Assembly (NCBI RefSeq): GCF_040807025.1
Contig: NC_090964.1
Coordinates: forward strand, 6,138,001-6,202,000
Source of the DNA: Struthio camelus
Taxonomy: Eukaryota > Chordata > Aves > Struthioniformes > Struthionidae
Direction of reading: 5' to 3'
Length of the DNA stretch: 64,000 nt
Position numbers and translations under genes: made by a program. Below are positions 47,231-60,772 of the stretch, piece by piece. Position 1 is the stretch's first letter. Every line of letters begins with the position of its first letter. The notes under the pieces were generated by a model. The model was not told where the DNA came from, did not search any database, and saw only the letters and a program-made list of their open reading frames with translations.

Positions 47231-48600
47231 TAGGTCAAAGGCAGCTCCGTGATCTTAAAAGCAGCGCGGGACGACCCGGCCTCCCTTTCCGAGGCCCCTG
47301 TACCTGCTGCCGCCGCGGGAGGAGCGCTGCCACCCGCACCCCGCACTTCGGCTCGGGAGGGAAGTGTTTCACCTGCTTTTTAGTGGCGGATTGCAGACAC
47401 AGAGCTGCACCGGGCCTGATCCATCCCTGAGCTGCCTCAGGTTGCGTTGGGAGCTGGTAGCAGTTTATACCCACTGGGGACAGGGAGGAGCGTGTGTGCG
47501 AGGCAGGGGGAAGCGGGCCCTGTTCAAGGCGCCTGCGGACAGGCAGAAGTGGAAGCCGGATGGTATGAATTGTGGGTCAGGGCTGTTGTCCCCAGGGGCT
47601 GCTCTTCTCCCTCTTTTTCCCTTGGTGTCCGGGAGCCTTCGCCCGATTTCCTCTCCTGCTTGCCCTGCGCAGGCAGGTCCCTTGGTCAGGAGGGGGACAG
47701 AGGTCCGTTCCGGAAACCGCCCCAGATCGGGGCTCGCGGCACATGCCGACTGCTCCTTTCCCAGGTTTGCTCCGCCTGGGACCCGCCGGCGCTCCCCTTC
47801 CCCTGAGGACACGCCGTGGGAGACCCCCGCCGGGGCCGCGACCCCCTCCTCCGGCGCCGAGCCCGTGGGGCGCGCGCGCACGGCGGGGGGGGGGGAGCCC
47901 TGATAAAAGTGCCTTTGGTGCAAATCCTGCACTGAGTTTGCAGGGGCTCTGCAGGCACCCGCAGGAGCTCCTCTCCCGCCCCGCCGCAGGCGCGACGCTC
48001 TCCGGCGCTGCGATCCCAGCCTTTCCCGAAACCGGCTCAGGGAATCGGTGCGGAGGGGCGAGGGCTGGAGCGACCCCGTGCCGGCGTGCGTGCCCTCGGG
48101 GGAGGGCTGTAAACACCCCGGCCCGGCCCGGGGGTGGCCGTGGCTGACGGCCGAGCCCCCCATCGCGGGGTGGGACCCGATGCGCTGGGCCACGCTGCTG
48201 TTAACTCGAGGCTCGTGGGCTGGGGGGGAGGCCGAGAGCCAAAGTCTGGGGCAGGGCAGCTGGGGGAGGAGGCCGCTGAGCAGCGCGCAGTGGCCAAGCC
48301 TGGGGTTTGCCAGGGGTTTTGAGGGGAAAAAGCTAAATCTCCAGCCCCCCTCCCCCCCCCCCACGGGGCGCCTGGCCCTTTAAGAGGCGCCCCCTCCCCC
48401 CCAACCGGCCCCCGCCTGCAGTGCCCGCGCCCGGCCGCGCGGGGGCGCTGGCGGCCCCGACCCGCCGGGTCCTCCGCCGGCCCGTCATGCGTCGCGCCCT
48501 TCCTCCTCCCGCCTCCCCCCCCCCCCACGCCATTGTGCCTGGGAGCGCGGCGCGCGCGCTGTGCCGCGTGACGCCCAGGGAGCGCGTGTGGGCGCGAGGC
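47231..48600. other. GMEB1-YTHDF2 intergenic region
   Basis: About 1.4 kb, increasingly CpG-rich toward YTHDF2. Overlapping ORFs on both strands are consistent with GC bias only. No RNA gene or conserved coding exon recognised. Confidence 0.5.
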
Positions 48601-48808
48601 GGCGGGCCTGGGCCATAGACGCGGGCCGGAAGGAGAGGCGAAGGGGGTTGGCTAGAGCGTCGCCCGAGCTAGGCAGCCGCCGCGGGCGAGTCGGAGTCCG
48701 CCAGGAAGCCGCGCCGCGCCCGCTCCCCGCCGCCCGGACAAAGCCGCCGCCGCCGCCGCCCGGTGCCCCGCCCCCGCCCCGCCCCGCCAGCAGCCCCGCC
48801 GCGGAGCC
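48400..48808 (+). promoter_or_regulatory. YTHDF2 CpG-island promoter and 5' UTR
   Basis: GC-rich, TATA-less sequence with a CRE-like TGACGCC near 48569, an ETS-type CCGGAAGG near 48627, and GC boxes (cccgccccgcccc) just before the ATG at 48809. The transcription start is probably within about 48540-48640. Confidence 0.55.
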
Positions 48809-51800
48809 ATGTCGGCCAGCAGCCTCCTGGAGCAGGTAGGGCCCAGCCGCCGCCGCCCGGCCTTCCCTTCCTTCCCCCCCCCCCCCCCCCCCCCACTCCT
48901 CCGGCCTGGCCCGCTAGGCGAGGCCGCGGCTCGGGCCTAGCGGCGGAGGGGGGCGCGGGCGGGCGGCGGCGGCGGCCTCCCCCCCTCAGGGCCGCGCCTC
49001 TATTGTGCGCGCGGGCCGCGGCGGGCCCGGGCCTCCCCCCTCCCCCCCGGCCGCCGCCGCTCCCCCCTGACTCACCGCTCTCCCTCTCTCTTCCCATGCC
49101 GCGCCGCCGCGCCAGAGACCCAAGGGCCAAGGCAACAAAGGTGAGCGGCGGGGGCGGCGGGCCGGGGAGCGGGCGTGCTGCGGGGAAGTTGCGCCCGGCG
49201 GCGGGGGAAGGCCGGGAAGGGCTTCTGCCGCGGCGTTTTCCTGGGTTTATATCCTCGGCTCGCGGTGGCTGAGGCGGCTCGGAAAAAATGATGAGCTGTG
49301 AAATGAGTCGCGGTTTCTGGGGCTGGGGAAACTTTCTGGTTAGCAGGACGTTAGTCTGCGCGCTGGCGAAGAGCGTTTCCTCCCTCCGCTGGGCTAAGCG
49401 TGGTACATCGCTAGGCCCTGGGGTGTAGTTACGGTATCAGGTCTGTCTTTAAGTACTCTTAAGTCGGCAGGTGTTCGTGTTTGGGTTTGTTTGCCGAGTT
49501 ATTTCTAATGCTGTAACTCTCTTTCTCAGTGCAAAATGGATCTGTGCATCAGAAGGATGGGTTAAATGATGATGACTTTGAACCCTACTTGAGCCCCCAG
49601 GCCAGGCCGGTGAGTAAGAGTACCTGCTAACTGGCAGGACATGCCAAAAGTCCCCTGACTTCCTGCTGCTCTCTAGCTAAGGCAGATTTGGCATCACTTT
49701 TGTTCCTTGTTTCCACTAATTGTATTTAATATTTGCCAGCTTTCTGTAGCATTGGTGGTAATATCCAATTTGTCTATATGCTTCTCCAGACAGAAACTAC
49801 TGAACACCATTATATTGTGGGGTGTTAGGTGTAAACGTTCTAGTAACTTTTCTGGGTGTAACTTCCTACGGTTAAAATTCAGCCCATTTTTCAATGACAG
49901 GAATTATTAACTACCTTGAAGTTACTGTTTCTAATCTTTCAGTTTTACTGTTATGACACAGCTTCCTTGCTTGTTTCTGGTTCTTTATACTGCAAGAGCA
50001 AATACACTGTATTGCATTGTGAAATTTCTTAGTAAAATGCAGTAATGCTTTGGAGGCTATTATCAACGTTCTTATCTCTATCAAACTGAAAAGGCACGTC
50101 ATGGGGTTTTCTGTTTTTCCACCAAAAAAACCCCACAGAACACAGATATGATAAATGCTGTAAAGACCTTTTAAAAACTTTTAATTAGAAGTTGGGCTGG
50201 AGAGTTTGTGATTAGCTCCTGAAAGCCACATTTCCAGATACTTTTCCTCTTAACTTTTTATTTGAGATTAGCTCCATTGTTAACGGGTTTTTTTATGAGC
50301 AGTAGGAGAGTGGCACATAACAGATGGAGTTCAGCTGATTAGATATTACAAGTAAGCATTATAGATAAACATCTGTAGTAAGACTGGAGCAGTTAGTTCA
50401 TTCTGTTGGCTCCTTTTTCTTCCCCAGTTGTGATTAGTAAGTATAAGCTGCTCTGTTTTTTTTTCCCCCTCTCTATATTCTTTTTTTGTATTTATTAGTT
50501 AACATACATTTTTCAGGTAGTGGTGATGCTTTTTTTTTTTTTTTGACCTCAAGAACAGTTTTCTGTTTCGGTTTAACTTTCAACAAGTATGTTCCTGCTT
50601 TGTGCTAAAAATATAACTAAATATTCTTCAAGGTCCTGCCAACTCTTCTGTAATCCTCAGAATTCAGCCTGTCCGTTAAGAACACTTAACTACATTTAGC
50701 TGCCTAAAAATTACAGACCTAGGTTTGAATTGCATAGAGTGAGCGAGCGTGATTTGTTTCTTAGGTCTTGAATAAAACTAGCTGCTTTCCTTGCTCTGTT
50801 CATTTGATGGTGATTTTTTTTTTTCTGTCCCAGAAATTAATGTCCCCAATTTCTGGGCTTTTTCTGAACGTGAAAATATTTCATGCAAAGTATAGTTTTA
50901 TTTAAACCTCCTAAATAGAGTGAATGTTGTTATGATGTTAGAGGCAAAGTGTTATTTTACTCTATTTTGTGTATTTGATAATAACTTTTGGCTATTTAGT
51001 TTTTCTCTCTTTGTGTGTCACAACTGGTAAAACATTAAAGAAATAAAAAGGAAAGGGTGGGGGGGGAGTGATTGGAGTGTTCCCCAGGAGGTGCAGCAGG
51101 GATGTTGTTCTAGAAATTCATCAAGAGTGAGGTAAAATGCTATGGTAACTTTGAATAAAACTTTAGGGTGACTTTATTGCAGTGTCTCACTACGTTGTGT
51201 TGCTTTTCTGCTCCCATTCATGTTTTAACACCTCATATAATAGAGATCAAAAACCCAGGGTTAAGCCTTGAGGTGACCATGGTGCTGCTGAGCCAATAAG
51301 CCAGGCTCCTGATACAAAACTACCAAAGGTTACACCTCTTTTCTGTAGATGGGAAAGGGAATTACAGATAACACACTGAAAAGTGATTTAAATGCAGCCA
51401 ACTGCTCTAGAGTGATGGGAATGTTTTTGAAATCGCTGAGTTATCCACACAAATGCTAGGTAACTAAGTCACAAGGTTTCATGGCCCTTAATTCAAGGGC
51501 TGCTATTTCAGAGGCGACTGTTACTAACTTGTCAGCTTAGTAAATTAGGTTACTGTATATTTTAAATCTCAGATACACAGTAAGTGATTCTTAAACAGTT
51601 TAAAAAAAAAAAAAAACCTAAGCAGCAACAATAACCAAGCCCAGACACCAGTTCTAACACCACTTCTAGTCTGAGGTGGAGAGGTGCAGAGGAATAGTGA
51701 ATTTGAGGAAATAACAATGCAAAAAAGTCTTAGTCATTGGAGAGAATTAAAAGCTGGTGAAGTTTTATTTGCATGCTAATCAGTAACTGTGTCAGTTGTG

Positions 51801-54800
51801 TGAGTGCAGTGTAGCATAGAGAGGTAGCATGTTAGCAAAGTGCAGTTCTAGAAACTGAGGCAGGTAGTTAACAGCAGTGAGCCTGTCTTCAATATGCTTT
51901 GAACTGATGGCTCTCAACTGTTAGTTAACTGTTGTGCTCCTTCTGTATTATGGGAGTATAGCTGGTGAGTATTCCACAGGTGGTACCTTAATATAGTCTA
52001 TATTAAGCTATCTCTTGAAGTTAAACATATAACAGCATAGAAGAGGATTTAGAGGTGACAAGGGACCAGATTTTTATCTGACAGTGATGTGCTTTATGCA
52101 CTTTGAGGGAGAAGCCTGCAGAGAGAAAACTCGGCTTCTCTGTTAGGCTCAGGTTTTAAGTATAGGCTGGCGTGTACATATTCCATTAAAGCCAGTTTCC
52201 AGGAGAGTGTATTCGGTTACCCTTAAAATTGAGGCTATCCTCTGAAGATAAGTTGCTGGCTTAGCTCTCTCTCTCTATATATATATAGAGATATGTTTTT
52301 GTTTTTTTCGTTTTTTTAAAGTTCCTTTATTTGCATTACAAATTGCCCTTTAGAGTCAACATCACTATTCATGCGCTGTCAACTTTTGGACAGATTGAGC
52401 CCTAAACACTGTTTTTTTGGTTTGGGTTTTGCAGGAATGAGTTCCTGAGTTATTAAAATTGTACCCCTGATAAGTCTTACGTTTGTTTTTAATGTTTTTT
52501 GCCCTTCTTATCTGGGAAAACAGGAAGGCTAGAGAGAGTGTCTCTGAGTTTTCATGTACTGACATTACAAAGTACCACAGAAGGCTTTTTAGTGTTAATA
52601 CAACAAAGTAAACCTTGTCTCTGAAAGCATTAGGTTGAATAATTCCTGCTAACTTTTGTAAATTTGAGGCTGGGTATAACCTGTTGTTTTCATTTAACTC
52701 AGTGGGAAGTGGAGAGGCAGAACTGCTATTTCTGTAGGGTGCCAGAGCCATCTTGAGAGCCTCCATAGATTTCAGTATGGCATCAAGTCCTTTGGGAGCT
52801 GCACTTGGCACATGAAAACATGATTCAACGAAAAATGGAGTAGAGCCTGCTGCAAGCCAAGCTTTTCCATGGGCACTGAACGTGACTTTCATCTCCTCCG
52901 CGTTGGGTTGGCGTGCAAGTTGCTATATAGCACTAGAGCTGTGTGCACACAGGTTCGAGTTACTAGATGATAATGTCCATTAGTGTGGCTTTAACAACTC
53001 CCCGAAGGGGGCATTGGTTTGAATACAAAATGACAGCTGTTTTTATATATAAAAATCTTAGTGATGTCTGAGAGTTTCCTAATTGTAAAATTAGACATTT
53101 GTTTTCATAACCTAAAGGCTACTTGGATATTAAAAGAGAGACCAAAACATGGAGCAATTCTCCCCCTCCAAATCTGAAGCCCGCTTTCATGTGCGGTTGT
53201 TGTTGCCGTACTGTAAAAGGCTTCTATTGAAACAGTGTTGATTATTCCCCATTTTTTGCAGTTATTTTTTAGTATGTGCTTGCAGCACTGGAGCAGTTTG
53301 TGTTTTGAAGATGAGGTTCACATCCCTGTTTGCTTGCAGGTTCTGGGAATGTTTTGAACTCTGAAATATTAAATGGTACGGATAAAGCCATCTTCGTGGA
53401 TAATCAGTTTAAGGAAGTGACTTGCAATACAGACAATTGGGGGCGTTCATGGTTTTGGCAGTATACTTCCACTGGACCTTTTTCTTGCGTATTCCACTCC
53501 CCTCTGCCTCCTTCCCCCAAAGCCTCTATCAAACAAACAGCAAAGTGAAGTTTGATACATATATTACCTAGGCAAGAGAAGCCCTCTTTTGTATTAGATA
53601 CTGAAAGTGTGTTTTGTATGCTAGATAGTGATTTCGTAGCCTGAGCAAGAGCTCAGAGGCAGTTCAGCATCCAGTCCCGTATCAGGCATCAGGAACACAA
53701 TGCTTTCTCATCTTAGCATGAGAAGCTTGTTAAGCCTTTGTGTTTAATCTTTCTGGCAACGAAACTGTTTTTAGAGCACTTCTAACAAAGGAGGCGTGTC
53801 AAGGCCAGGCCTGTTTATCTGCCCAGCCCTCAGGTAGGGAGGGGTGGGGCACGGGAAGTCTAAGATGGCTTTTATTCCTGGTCCCTTGAAACTTGTTCTG
53901 CTAATTCTAACTATTCAGTGCTTATTTTTATTTTGCAGAATAATGCATACACTGCAATGTCTGATTCCTACTTACCAAGCTACTACAGTCCATCCATTGG
54001 ATTCTCCTACTCCTTAGGCGAAGCCGCCTGGTCTACGGGCGGTGACCCACCCATGCCCTACCTAACCTCTTATGGACAGCTGAGCAACGGGGAGCCTCAC
54101 TTTCTCCCAGATGCGATGTTTGGGCAGCCAGGGGCCCTTGGCAGCACTCCGTTTCTTGGGCAGCATGGCTTTAACTTCTTTCCAAGTGGGATTGACTTTT
54201 CAGCGTGGGGGAATAACAGTTCTCAGGGACAATCCACTCAAAGCTCTGGATATAGTAGCAATTATGCTTATGCCCCTAGCTCACTGGGTGGAGCCATGAT
54301 TGATGGACAGTCTGCCTTTGCTAATGAGACTCTGAACAAGGCTCCTGGCATGAATACCATAGACCAAGGGATGGCAGCCCTGAAGCTGGGCAGCACAGAT
54401 GTTGCAAGCAATGTCCCAAAAGTTGTTGGTTCAGCTGTTGGTAGCGGATCCATTACCAGTAATATTGTGGCATCTAACAGTTTGCCTCCAGCTACCATTG
54501 CTCCTCCAAAGCCAACATCCTGGGCTGACATCGCTAGCAAACCGGCTAAGCAACAGCCCAAGCTGAAGACCAAGAACGGCATTGCAGGTTCAAGTCTTCC
54601 ACCGCCTCCAATAAAACATAACATGGATATTGGAACTTGGGATAACAAAGGGCCGGTGGCAAAAGCCCCTTCGCAGGCCTTAGTTCAGAATATTGGTCAG
54701 CAGCCAGCCCAGGTGTCCCCCCAACCGGTGGGCCAGCAGATCAATAACAGCCCACCAGTGGCACAGGCTTCAGCTGGGCAACAGCCACAGCCACTGCCCC

Positions 54801-55525
54801 CGCCACCACCACAGCCAGCCCAGCTGCCTGTGCCTCAGCAGGCGGCTCAGCCCACCCGCTGGGTTGCACCTCGTAACCGTGGCAATGGGTTTGGTCAAAA
54901 TGGAGTGGATGGTAATGGAGTGGGACAGTCTCAAGCTAGTTCTGGTTCTGCTCCTTCAGAACCGCACCCGGTCTTGGAGAAGTTGAGATCTATCAACAAC
55001 TACAATCCCAAGGATTTTGACTGGAACCCAAAGCATGGCCGGGTTTTCATCATTAAGAGTTACTCTGAGGACGATATCCACCGTTCCATTAAATACAACA
55101 TCTGGTGCAGTACAGAGCATGGCAACAAGAGACTGGATGCTGCCTATCGCTCCATGAACGGGAAAGGCCCCGTTTACTTACTGTTCAGTGTCAACGGTAG
55201 CGGTCACTTCTGCGGAGTAGCGGAAATGAAATCTGCTGTGGACTATAACACGTGTGCAGGTGTGTGGTCCCAGGACAAGTGGAAGGGACGTTTTGATGTC
55301 AGGTGGATTTTTGTGAAGGACGTTCCCAACAGCCAGCTGCGGCACATCCGCCTAGAGAACAACGAGAATAAACCAGTGACCAACTCCAGGGACACTCAGG
55401 AGGTGCCTCTGGAAAAGGCTAAGCAGGTGTTGAAAATCATTGCCACCTACAAGCACACCACCTCCATCTTTGATGACTTCTCACACTATGAGAAACGCCA
55501 AGAGGAGGAGGAAAATGTTAAAAAG
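48809..55525 (+). CDS. YTHDF2: YTH N6-methyladenosine RNA-binding protein 2 (last exon outside)
   Basis: Cytoplasmic m6A reader that recruits the CCR4-NOT deadenylase to methylated mRNA. Coding exons: 48809-48835 (MSASSLLEQ), 49116-49140, 49530-49609 and the large 53939-55525; phases agree and give 573 codons, ending ...EEEENVKK before the donor at 55526. Human YTHDF2 has 579 residues and ends with a short tail like ERQGRxK, so about seven codons in a final exon are missing here; I did not find that exon before the right edge. The Pro/Gln/Asn-rich low-complexity region occupies about 45-400. The YTH domain starts near H410, with the three aromatic-cage tryptophans at W433, W487 and W492, one residue later than in human. 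No defect seen. Confidence 0.97.
48875..48895. repeat. Poly-C tract in YTHDF2 intron 1
   Basis: A run of about 19 C directly after the first coding exon. On the other strand it is a G-run that could form a quadruplex. Confidence 0.85.
49610..52295 (+). other. YTHDF2 intron 3, left part
   Basis: AT-rich intronic sequence with T- and A-runs (for example near 50531 and 51603). I see no RNA gene, exon or recognisable repeat family here. Confidence 0.5.
52268..52292. repeat. (CT)n/(AT)n microsatellite
   Basis: ctctctctctatatatatatatagagata forms a near-palindromic dinucleotide run bordering the A-tail side of the probable retrocopy that follows. Confidence 0.85.
52296..52925 (-). pseudogene. Probable processed retrocopy (minus strand) in YTHDF2 intron 3
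   Basis: On the minus strand an open frame runs from about 52922 (ATG at 52892) to a stop at 52365, 175 codons from the ATG. The first ~100 ([20 protein letters not shown], later [18 protein letters not shown]) look like real protein. After the stop come AATAAA (52331-52326) and then an A-rich tail (52317-52296), the order expected for a reverse-transcribed mRNA. I do not recognise the parent gene. The later part (K/N-rich) may be translated UTR. The alternative is a terminal exon of a minus-strand gene, but the bases before 52925 lack a pyrimidine tract. Confidence 0.4.
52926..53938 (+). other. YTHDF2 intron 3, right part
   Basis: Intronic sequence up to the acceptor ttattttgcag at 53938. 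Nothing recognised. Confidence 0.45.
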
Positions 55526-55859
55526 GTAAATTGTTTGTCTGTCTTGGTGAAGTGCTGCAGGGCAGGAGCTGGAGAAGGGCTACCTTGCGATGGGCTAAGT
55601 CAATAGCCTGAAAGCACAGGCTTGTGAGCAAGCTTGGTAGGCATCAGTTTGCTTCTTGGTTAGCTGTGTGCTTCCATGCGAGTGGATGGTCCTGGTAGAG
55701 CTGCGTGAGGAAGCTTGCACAGACCCTGCCTGTAATCAGCTGCCCTTCAGGTGCTGTAAATCTCAGACTTCCCTGAGTACCGTATTCACCAGACAGATCA
55801 AAATTTATCTTTACACTGTTGTCCGCACTTTGGATGAGAATGGTGCAAACTAAGAGACC

Positions 55860-56185
55860 AGTGGGGGCTTTGGGGAGGGAGGAGACTTCAGAAAATAGAG
55901 CTGAGTCTTTGAAAGGCCATCTAATCCACCCCCTACCTGAAGTGGGCTGAGCATGACAGCTGTTTTGCACCACTTGTAAAACCTTCGGTGATGGCAGTTC
56001 CTGTCCCTCCCCGGGCAATCTATTCCTATGCTTAATTATCCTTCCTGTTAGAAGGCTTTGTCTAATGCCCAACCTAAATCTCCCTTGCTGCAATTTAAGT
56101 CTGTGACTACTTGTCCTCTCTCCTGTGGACACAGAGCAGGTCATTCTGTTCCTCTTGGCAGCGAGCTCTTATGTATTTGAAGCAG
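55860..56185 (-). mobile_element. Ancient CR1 LINE 3' fragment
   Basis: The plus strand reads as the reverse complement of a CR1 3' region: ccatctaatccaccccct, then ggcaatctattcc, taattatccttcctgttaga, and aatctcccttgctgcaattt. Much more diverged than the array CR1 and from an older subfamily. The octamer tail is not preserved. Confidence 0.65.
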
Positions 56186-59100
56186 GTAGGCTGTACCCTC
56201 TGTTAGCACTGCACAGCACTGCGTAGCATGGCATGTGACCTGCACCTATTGCCTTCCTGCAACTGCACTGTCTTACCACTTGGGTCTATCAGCTCGAAGC
56301 CTGCTGTGATCGTTGGTTTAACTGGAGGATTGCAGTTTTCAAAGCATTCTTTGTATCACATTGAAAATTCTGCCCAAAAACTGGAATTAATAAGAAATTC
56401 AGTGACCCGTGGGCCTTGGATTTTTTTTTTTTTGATGCAGCTATGTGCTAAATTCACCTGCAGCTGACCTTCTCCACAATAGGGATCTTGCCTGTATTTG
56501 ATCAAAACGGTAATTACAAATTAGCATTAGCACAGCTTTCTGGTGGTTTGCCAGTTTTTCCGAGGATCTCTTTAGTCTCAGCAACAGGGAATTTTCCACC
56601 CAATAGCTGAAGAATTTAATCAGGAGCTGCAACCTGCTTATCGTGACAATGAACACACTTTTTAGTTTTTTGATATAAATCTCAGTGTTGTCTCCGTTAT
56701 TATCACTGGTATACGAAGAAAGTCACATTTTGCAGCTGATACTTTAGCATTTATAAGGCTTGAAGAAAAACTGCAAGGGAGGCATGGAGATGAACAGTAT
56801 TTAACAGATAAATTTGTGTGTAGAGCTGGCTTGATTTTTGTGAGAACCTGATTTTTGTGAGAACCTGAATGTGACTTTACATCCTAGAAGTTTTTCATTT
56901 GATATCCAGGCTGTACTGAAGTAGCAATTTCTCCTTTAGTAATTGAGATTTCAAATGCAGTTAGGAAACTAGCCTGTATAGGGCATATTAGGAAGTGTGG
57001 TTTCTTCTGTGCCCTGAATCTGACTTGTAGGAAGCAACAGGATTTGCAGTGTGAGAAAGGGACAGATCTTGGTACAATGGGAGCATGCAGGGGACAGGGG
57101 AGAAAAGTTCCCAGAGGGCAAGTAGAGAGTGGGTAGAGGGAAAAAGTAATACTTGGTAAATGTAAATGCGTAAAAAGAAGAGCAGACGAGTGGGAAAGGC
57201 CAGAGGAGAAGGTGATAGTGACAGGCAGATGATCCCTCTTGCAGGGAGGCTTCTGTATTTGCACTTGTGTTTGTAATATCTGAAAATTGGTAAGATGTGC
57301 CTTAACAATTGTCTTATATTTAAAAAAAAAAAAAAGTAAAACATCTTTGCTCATCTTTTCAATTGTATTTTGTAATCACCTCCTCTGCTTTCTTCAATTT
57401 CTTTGAGATGTGTTAGCATATAAAGGTCAAAAGTAGAAATAGTAGCTGACAGACATTTAATGCACCAGAGCCTCCTTTCTAAATGATGTTTGAGTTGATT
57501 CAGTGTGGCACTCGAGTGCCAAAGCAGTTGATTAGGAAAACATTTATTCTTTCAAAGGAAACTTAGTCATATGTCTCTGGAATTCATAGGCAAGGAAGGA
57601 TTCCTGTAGATACAAAACTGATGTTTGCTTTTTACTATTGACTCAGTCTTTGTTATAGTGCTGGGCCCCTGCCCTGTAACATCCGGTATGGAGGAAGTGA
57701 CTTGGTCTTTCTTTCAGCAACAGCTTGACCTCTTAGACTGCTCGCTGAGGAGCCCTGAAGATGCTTGAGGTTTCTGTAACTGCTGTTTCAGGGCCTCACT
57801 GAGAAGCAATAGTTGCTTGTTGTTCAAGGAGGGGTTTCTGGGATTTAGTCCTGTTGGGCTTTCATGGGGTGAATGCTCATGGTTACCTTGGGAGGGTAAT
57901 TGGCAAAAACAAGCCATGGAAGGCCTGCCTTGAAGCACCTCAGTTGGTCACCTGAAAAAAAATCACAGACCGGAGTTGGGGCACGGAAAGGTTAAAATGG
58001 TGTTCTGGCAGCAGTTAATGGTGCAGACTCCCTGCCTGTGGTCTGTCAAGTTCCTTTTATGTTGGGGAAATCCTATTGCTACAAGCTCTTTGTCTCTGCC
58101 ACTAGTCGTTGGATGACTGTGATCTGTTAATGTTCTGCATTCTTGTTCCTTGAAGCTTAAATGTCTCAAGGTTTGGCTTGTTTTGAACTTCTAGCAAGCT
58201 ACAATTGTTTCATTTGGCTCCGAGCTTGCCTAAACCTTTGTCTGATTTGCCGTTTTATTCCTGCTTGCTACCCGAACAGATGGACAAGCTCTTGTGAAAG
58301 TCTGGGAACTCTTGAATATTCTTTTACGCTTCTCACTGTTTGATTCATTTCTTTAGAATTCTTTAAAATAGTTCCAAGAAATCATATGAAAAATGCTTTG
58401 CTTAGCGTTTATGCTGTTCCCTTTGGCCAGTGAAGGGAAGTTAAAAGGTTTGTGTTGAAAACATTGAAATCATGCCCTTGATCGTCCTTTTCTGTTGCCT
58501 GTGCCCTTCCGCGTTCTTATCCTTACAGGCTAATCTCAGTTTCTTGGGAGCTTCTCATTTTGCATTTCTAATCTTTTAAGGTTTGGATATTTTCTTAGCC
58601 AAAACTGTGCTGGCAATCAAGTTTCATCAATCTTACCTGAGCTAGCTTAGGTCTGCCAAAGGTTTCAAGAAGTTGCTCTTGAGGTAGAGCATGTCCATGT
58701 GAGCTTGTGGAGCTTCTTCCATATGAAGACTGCTTTATCTTGATTAAAAAACTAGACCATAACAACACCTCTCTTTCTAGGAATGTTGCACTGACCTCAG
58801 TGTTTAAAAGTCTTAGCAGAATCTCCTCAGATCTTTCTTGCAAGTGGAAGGTAACATCTTGTTTTCTTTTCTGGAAAAACAAGGTATGTAAAAACTTGTG
58901 CTCTAAAGGGAGCTTATCTTGGTTCTTGCTCTCTCCCATTGCCTTGCCAGGGCTTGTGGTACTCAGCTTCTTGTAGGCACCAGGGATTTTAGGAAAGGCT
59001 TTGCATGAAGACCAGTCCTGGCCTGTCCCTTCGAGGGCTAGAGTGGTCAGTGGTCGCGTTTGCTTTTTGGTTGATAAGCGATGCTTTGCAAAGGAACTTA

Positions 59101-60772
59101 GGTGGGTATTGAGTCCGGATGAGCTGTGCAGGATTGATTTGCCTGCTGAGGTATACCAGCCTCAAAATAGAAATGTGTGATTTGCCCGATTGGAACTATT
59201 ATTCCCTGAAATGTGCTACGTTGTGTCTCGGTTGACACTGTCTGCTGGTTAAAGGAGTATTAATAGTGGTAAGTGTCACTGCCCCCCTAGAAGGTGTGAT
59301 TTAATGAAAAACTAAGTGGTGTCATATCAGCCTGTTTCAAACTAGCAGACTATTGCATAGTCGCTGTTAAAAGGGAATGTTTTCTGCTGTATTTTGCAGA
59401 GTTGTGGGGTTTTGTCCCTTTTTTTTTTTTTTTTTTTAAGTTTGTAACCTCTGATGGGAGGAGAGAGCACGCTTCTAAAGAGTGGAATAGCACTTCCCTC
59501 TTCCTCCGTTACCATCATGCTGGCTAATGCTGCATTTGCTTTTGGTTTTGCCACATTCAACGGAGTAACGTTTCTGACGGCAGATGAAACAAAGATTTGG
59601 TTCCTGGATGTTGAATACCCAGGCAAAACCGAGCCTTTCCTATGATAGTAAGGGAATAGTGCATGCACTTGCACAGTTCCTTTCCTCCAGTGATCCCAAG
59701 GCTATTTGCTCTCTTTCTGCTCCAAATGCTAGCCATAGAGAACTTGATTGATGTACCAGGACAGAATTTCCTTGCTGTGAATACCTTTTGCTCGTCTTTA
59801 ATGCACATCTTTCAGTTTAGTTCCGGGTCTTCTAAATCGTGTGTGCGTGTGTATGCATGCTCATGTTTGCCGTAGTACAGGAACGGAGGAAACACAAACC
59901 GTACTGCTTGTTCTAGTAGTTTGTTGCTGATTGTTTGACATATGCCGTGCTTTGTGCTTAGGATACCTTTAAGCCAAGACTGCAAAGCACTTATGGCATT
60001 AACGTGTATTTTTGGTTATATTCTAGCTTTGTTTAAAGGCAGTAGAAATGGGCGGCAGTGGGGAGAGGGTTTAGATCTTGCTCTAATCGGTGTTTTCTGC
60101 TGCAGGACAAGGGAGTGTTTCCTCATCTGTAAAACGGGAGTAGCTGGAAGCTGTTCCACTGCAACTAAAGTGAAGTTGAGTGGTAAAAGAGCAAGCCTGT
60201 CCCAGTTTCTCATGGCTGAGTCTTAGTGTTAATATCTTGTTAGCAGTCTTTTTAAAATAATGTGGTTTAAAGTCAACTCACTGCTTTTGAAGTTGATCTC
60301 TAGGAGCTGTCGAGATGAGTAGTTTTAAAACTATTTCATGGGGGCTGGTAATCGGATTCAGAGCCTTTTGTCTCTAGGTCACCGGGTCAAACGCAGTGCA
60401 GGCTGTAAGTGATGAGAAGATGCTGCACCTCCTGCAGGTATGGCCCGGAGTGAAGGGAGTTTCTTTAAGGTCCTTTTCTTGTGAACTTGTTACCAACTGC
60501 CTTGCTGGCTGCTTGGTGTGGGAAAAGCTCTTCTTGCCCCCTGCCATCCACCTTCTGCTTCAGGGTGTTATCCTCACTTTGGGTGAGTGAATGCAGCCCT
60601 AAGTTGCAGAATACCCTCGTCTGATACAGTTATGTTAGCGCATTCATTCATCCGAAATCGTTAATATATTCATAATGTCTTTGGAAAAAAAAAAAAGCCT
60701 TCTTCCCTTCTCTCTGAATGGAGTTGAGATTGTACGTGTGGTTGGCTAATTCCCTAGAGACAACATGGGGAT

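Noticed and set aside
55656-55853. 65-codon ORF after the YTHDF2 exon-4 donor as the missing C-terminal exon
   Set aside because: It does not encode the expected short ERQGR-like tail and has no suitable acceptor.
59419-59438. T-run as the poly(A) tail of a second retrocopy
   Set aside because: No AATAAA and no coherent open frame next to it on the minus strand.
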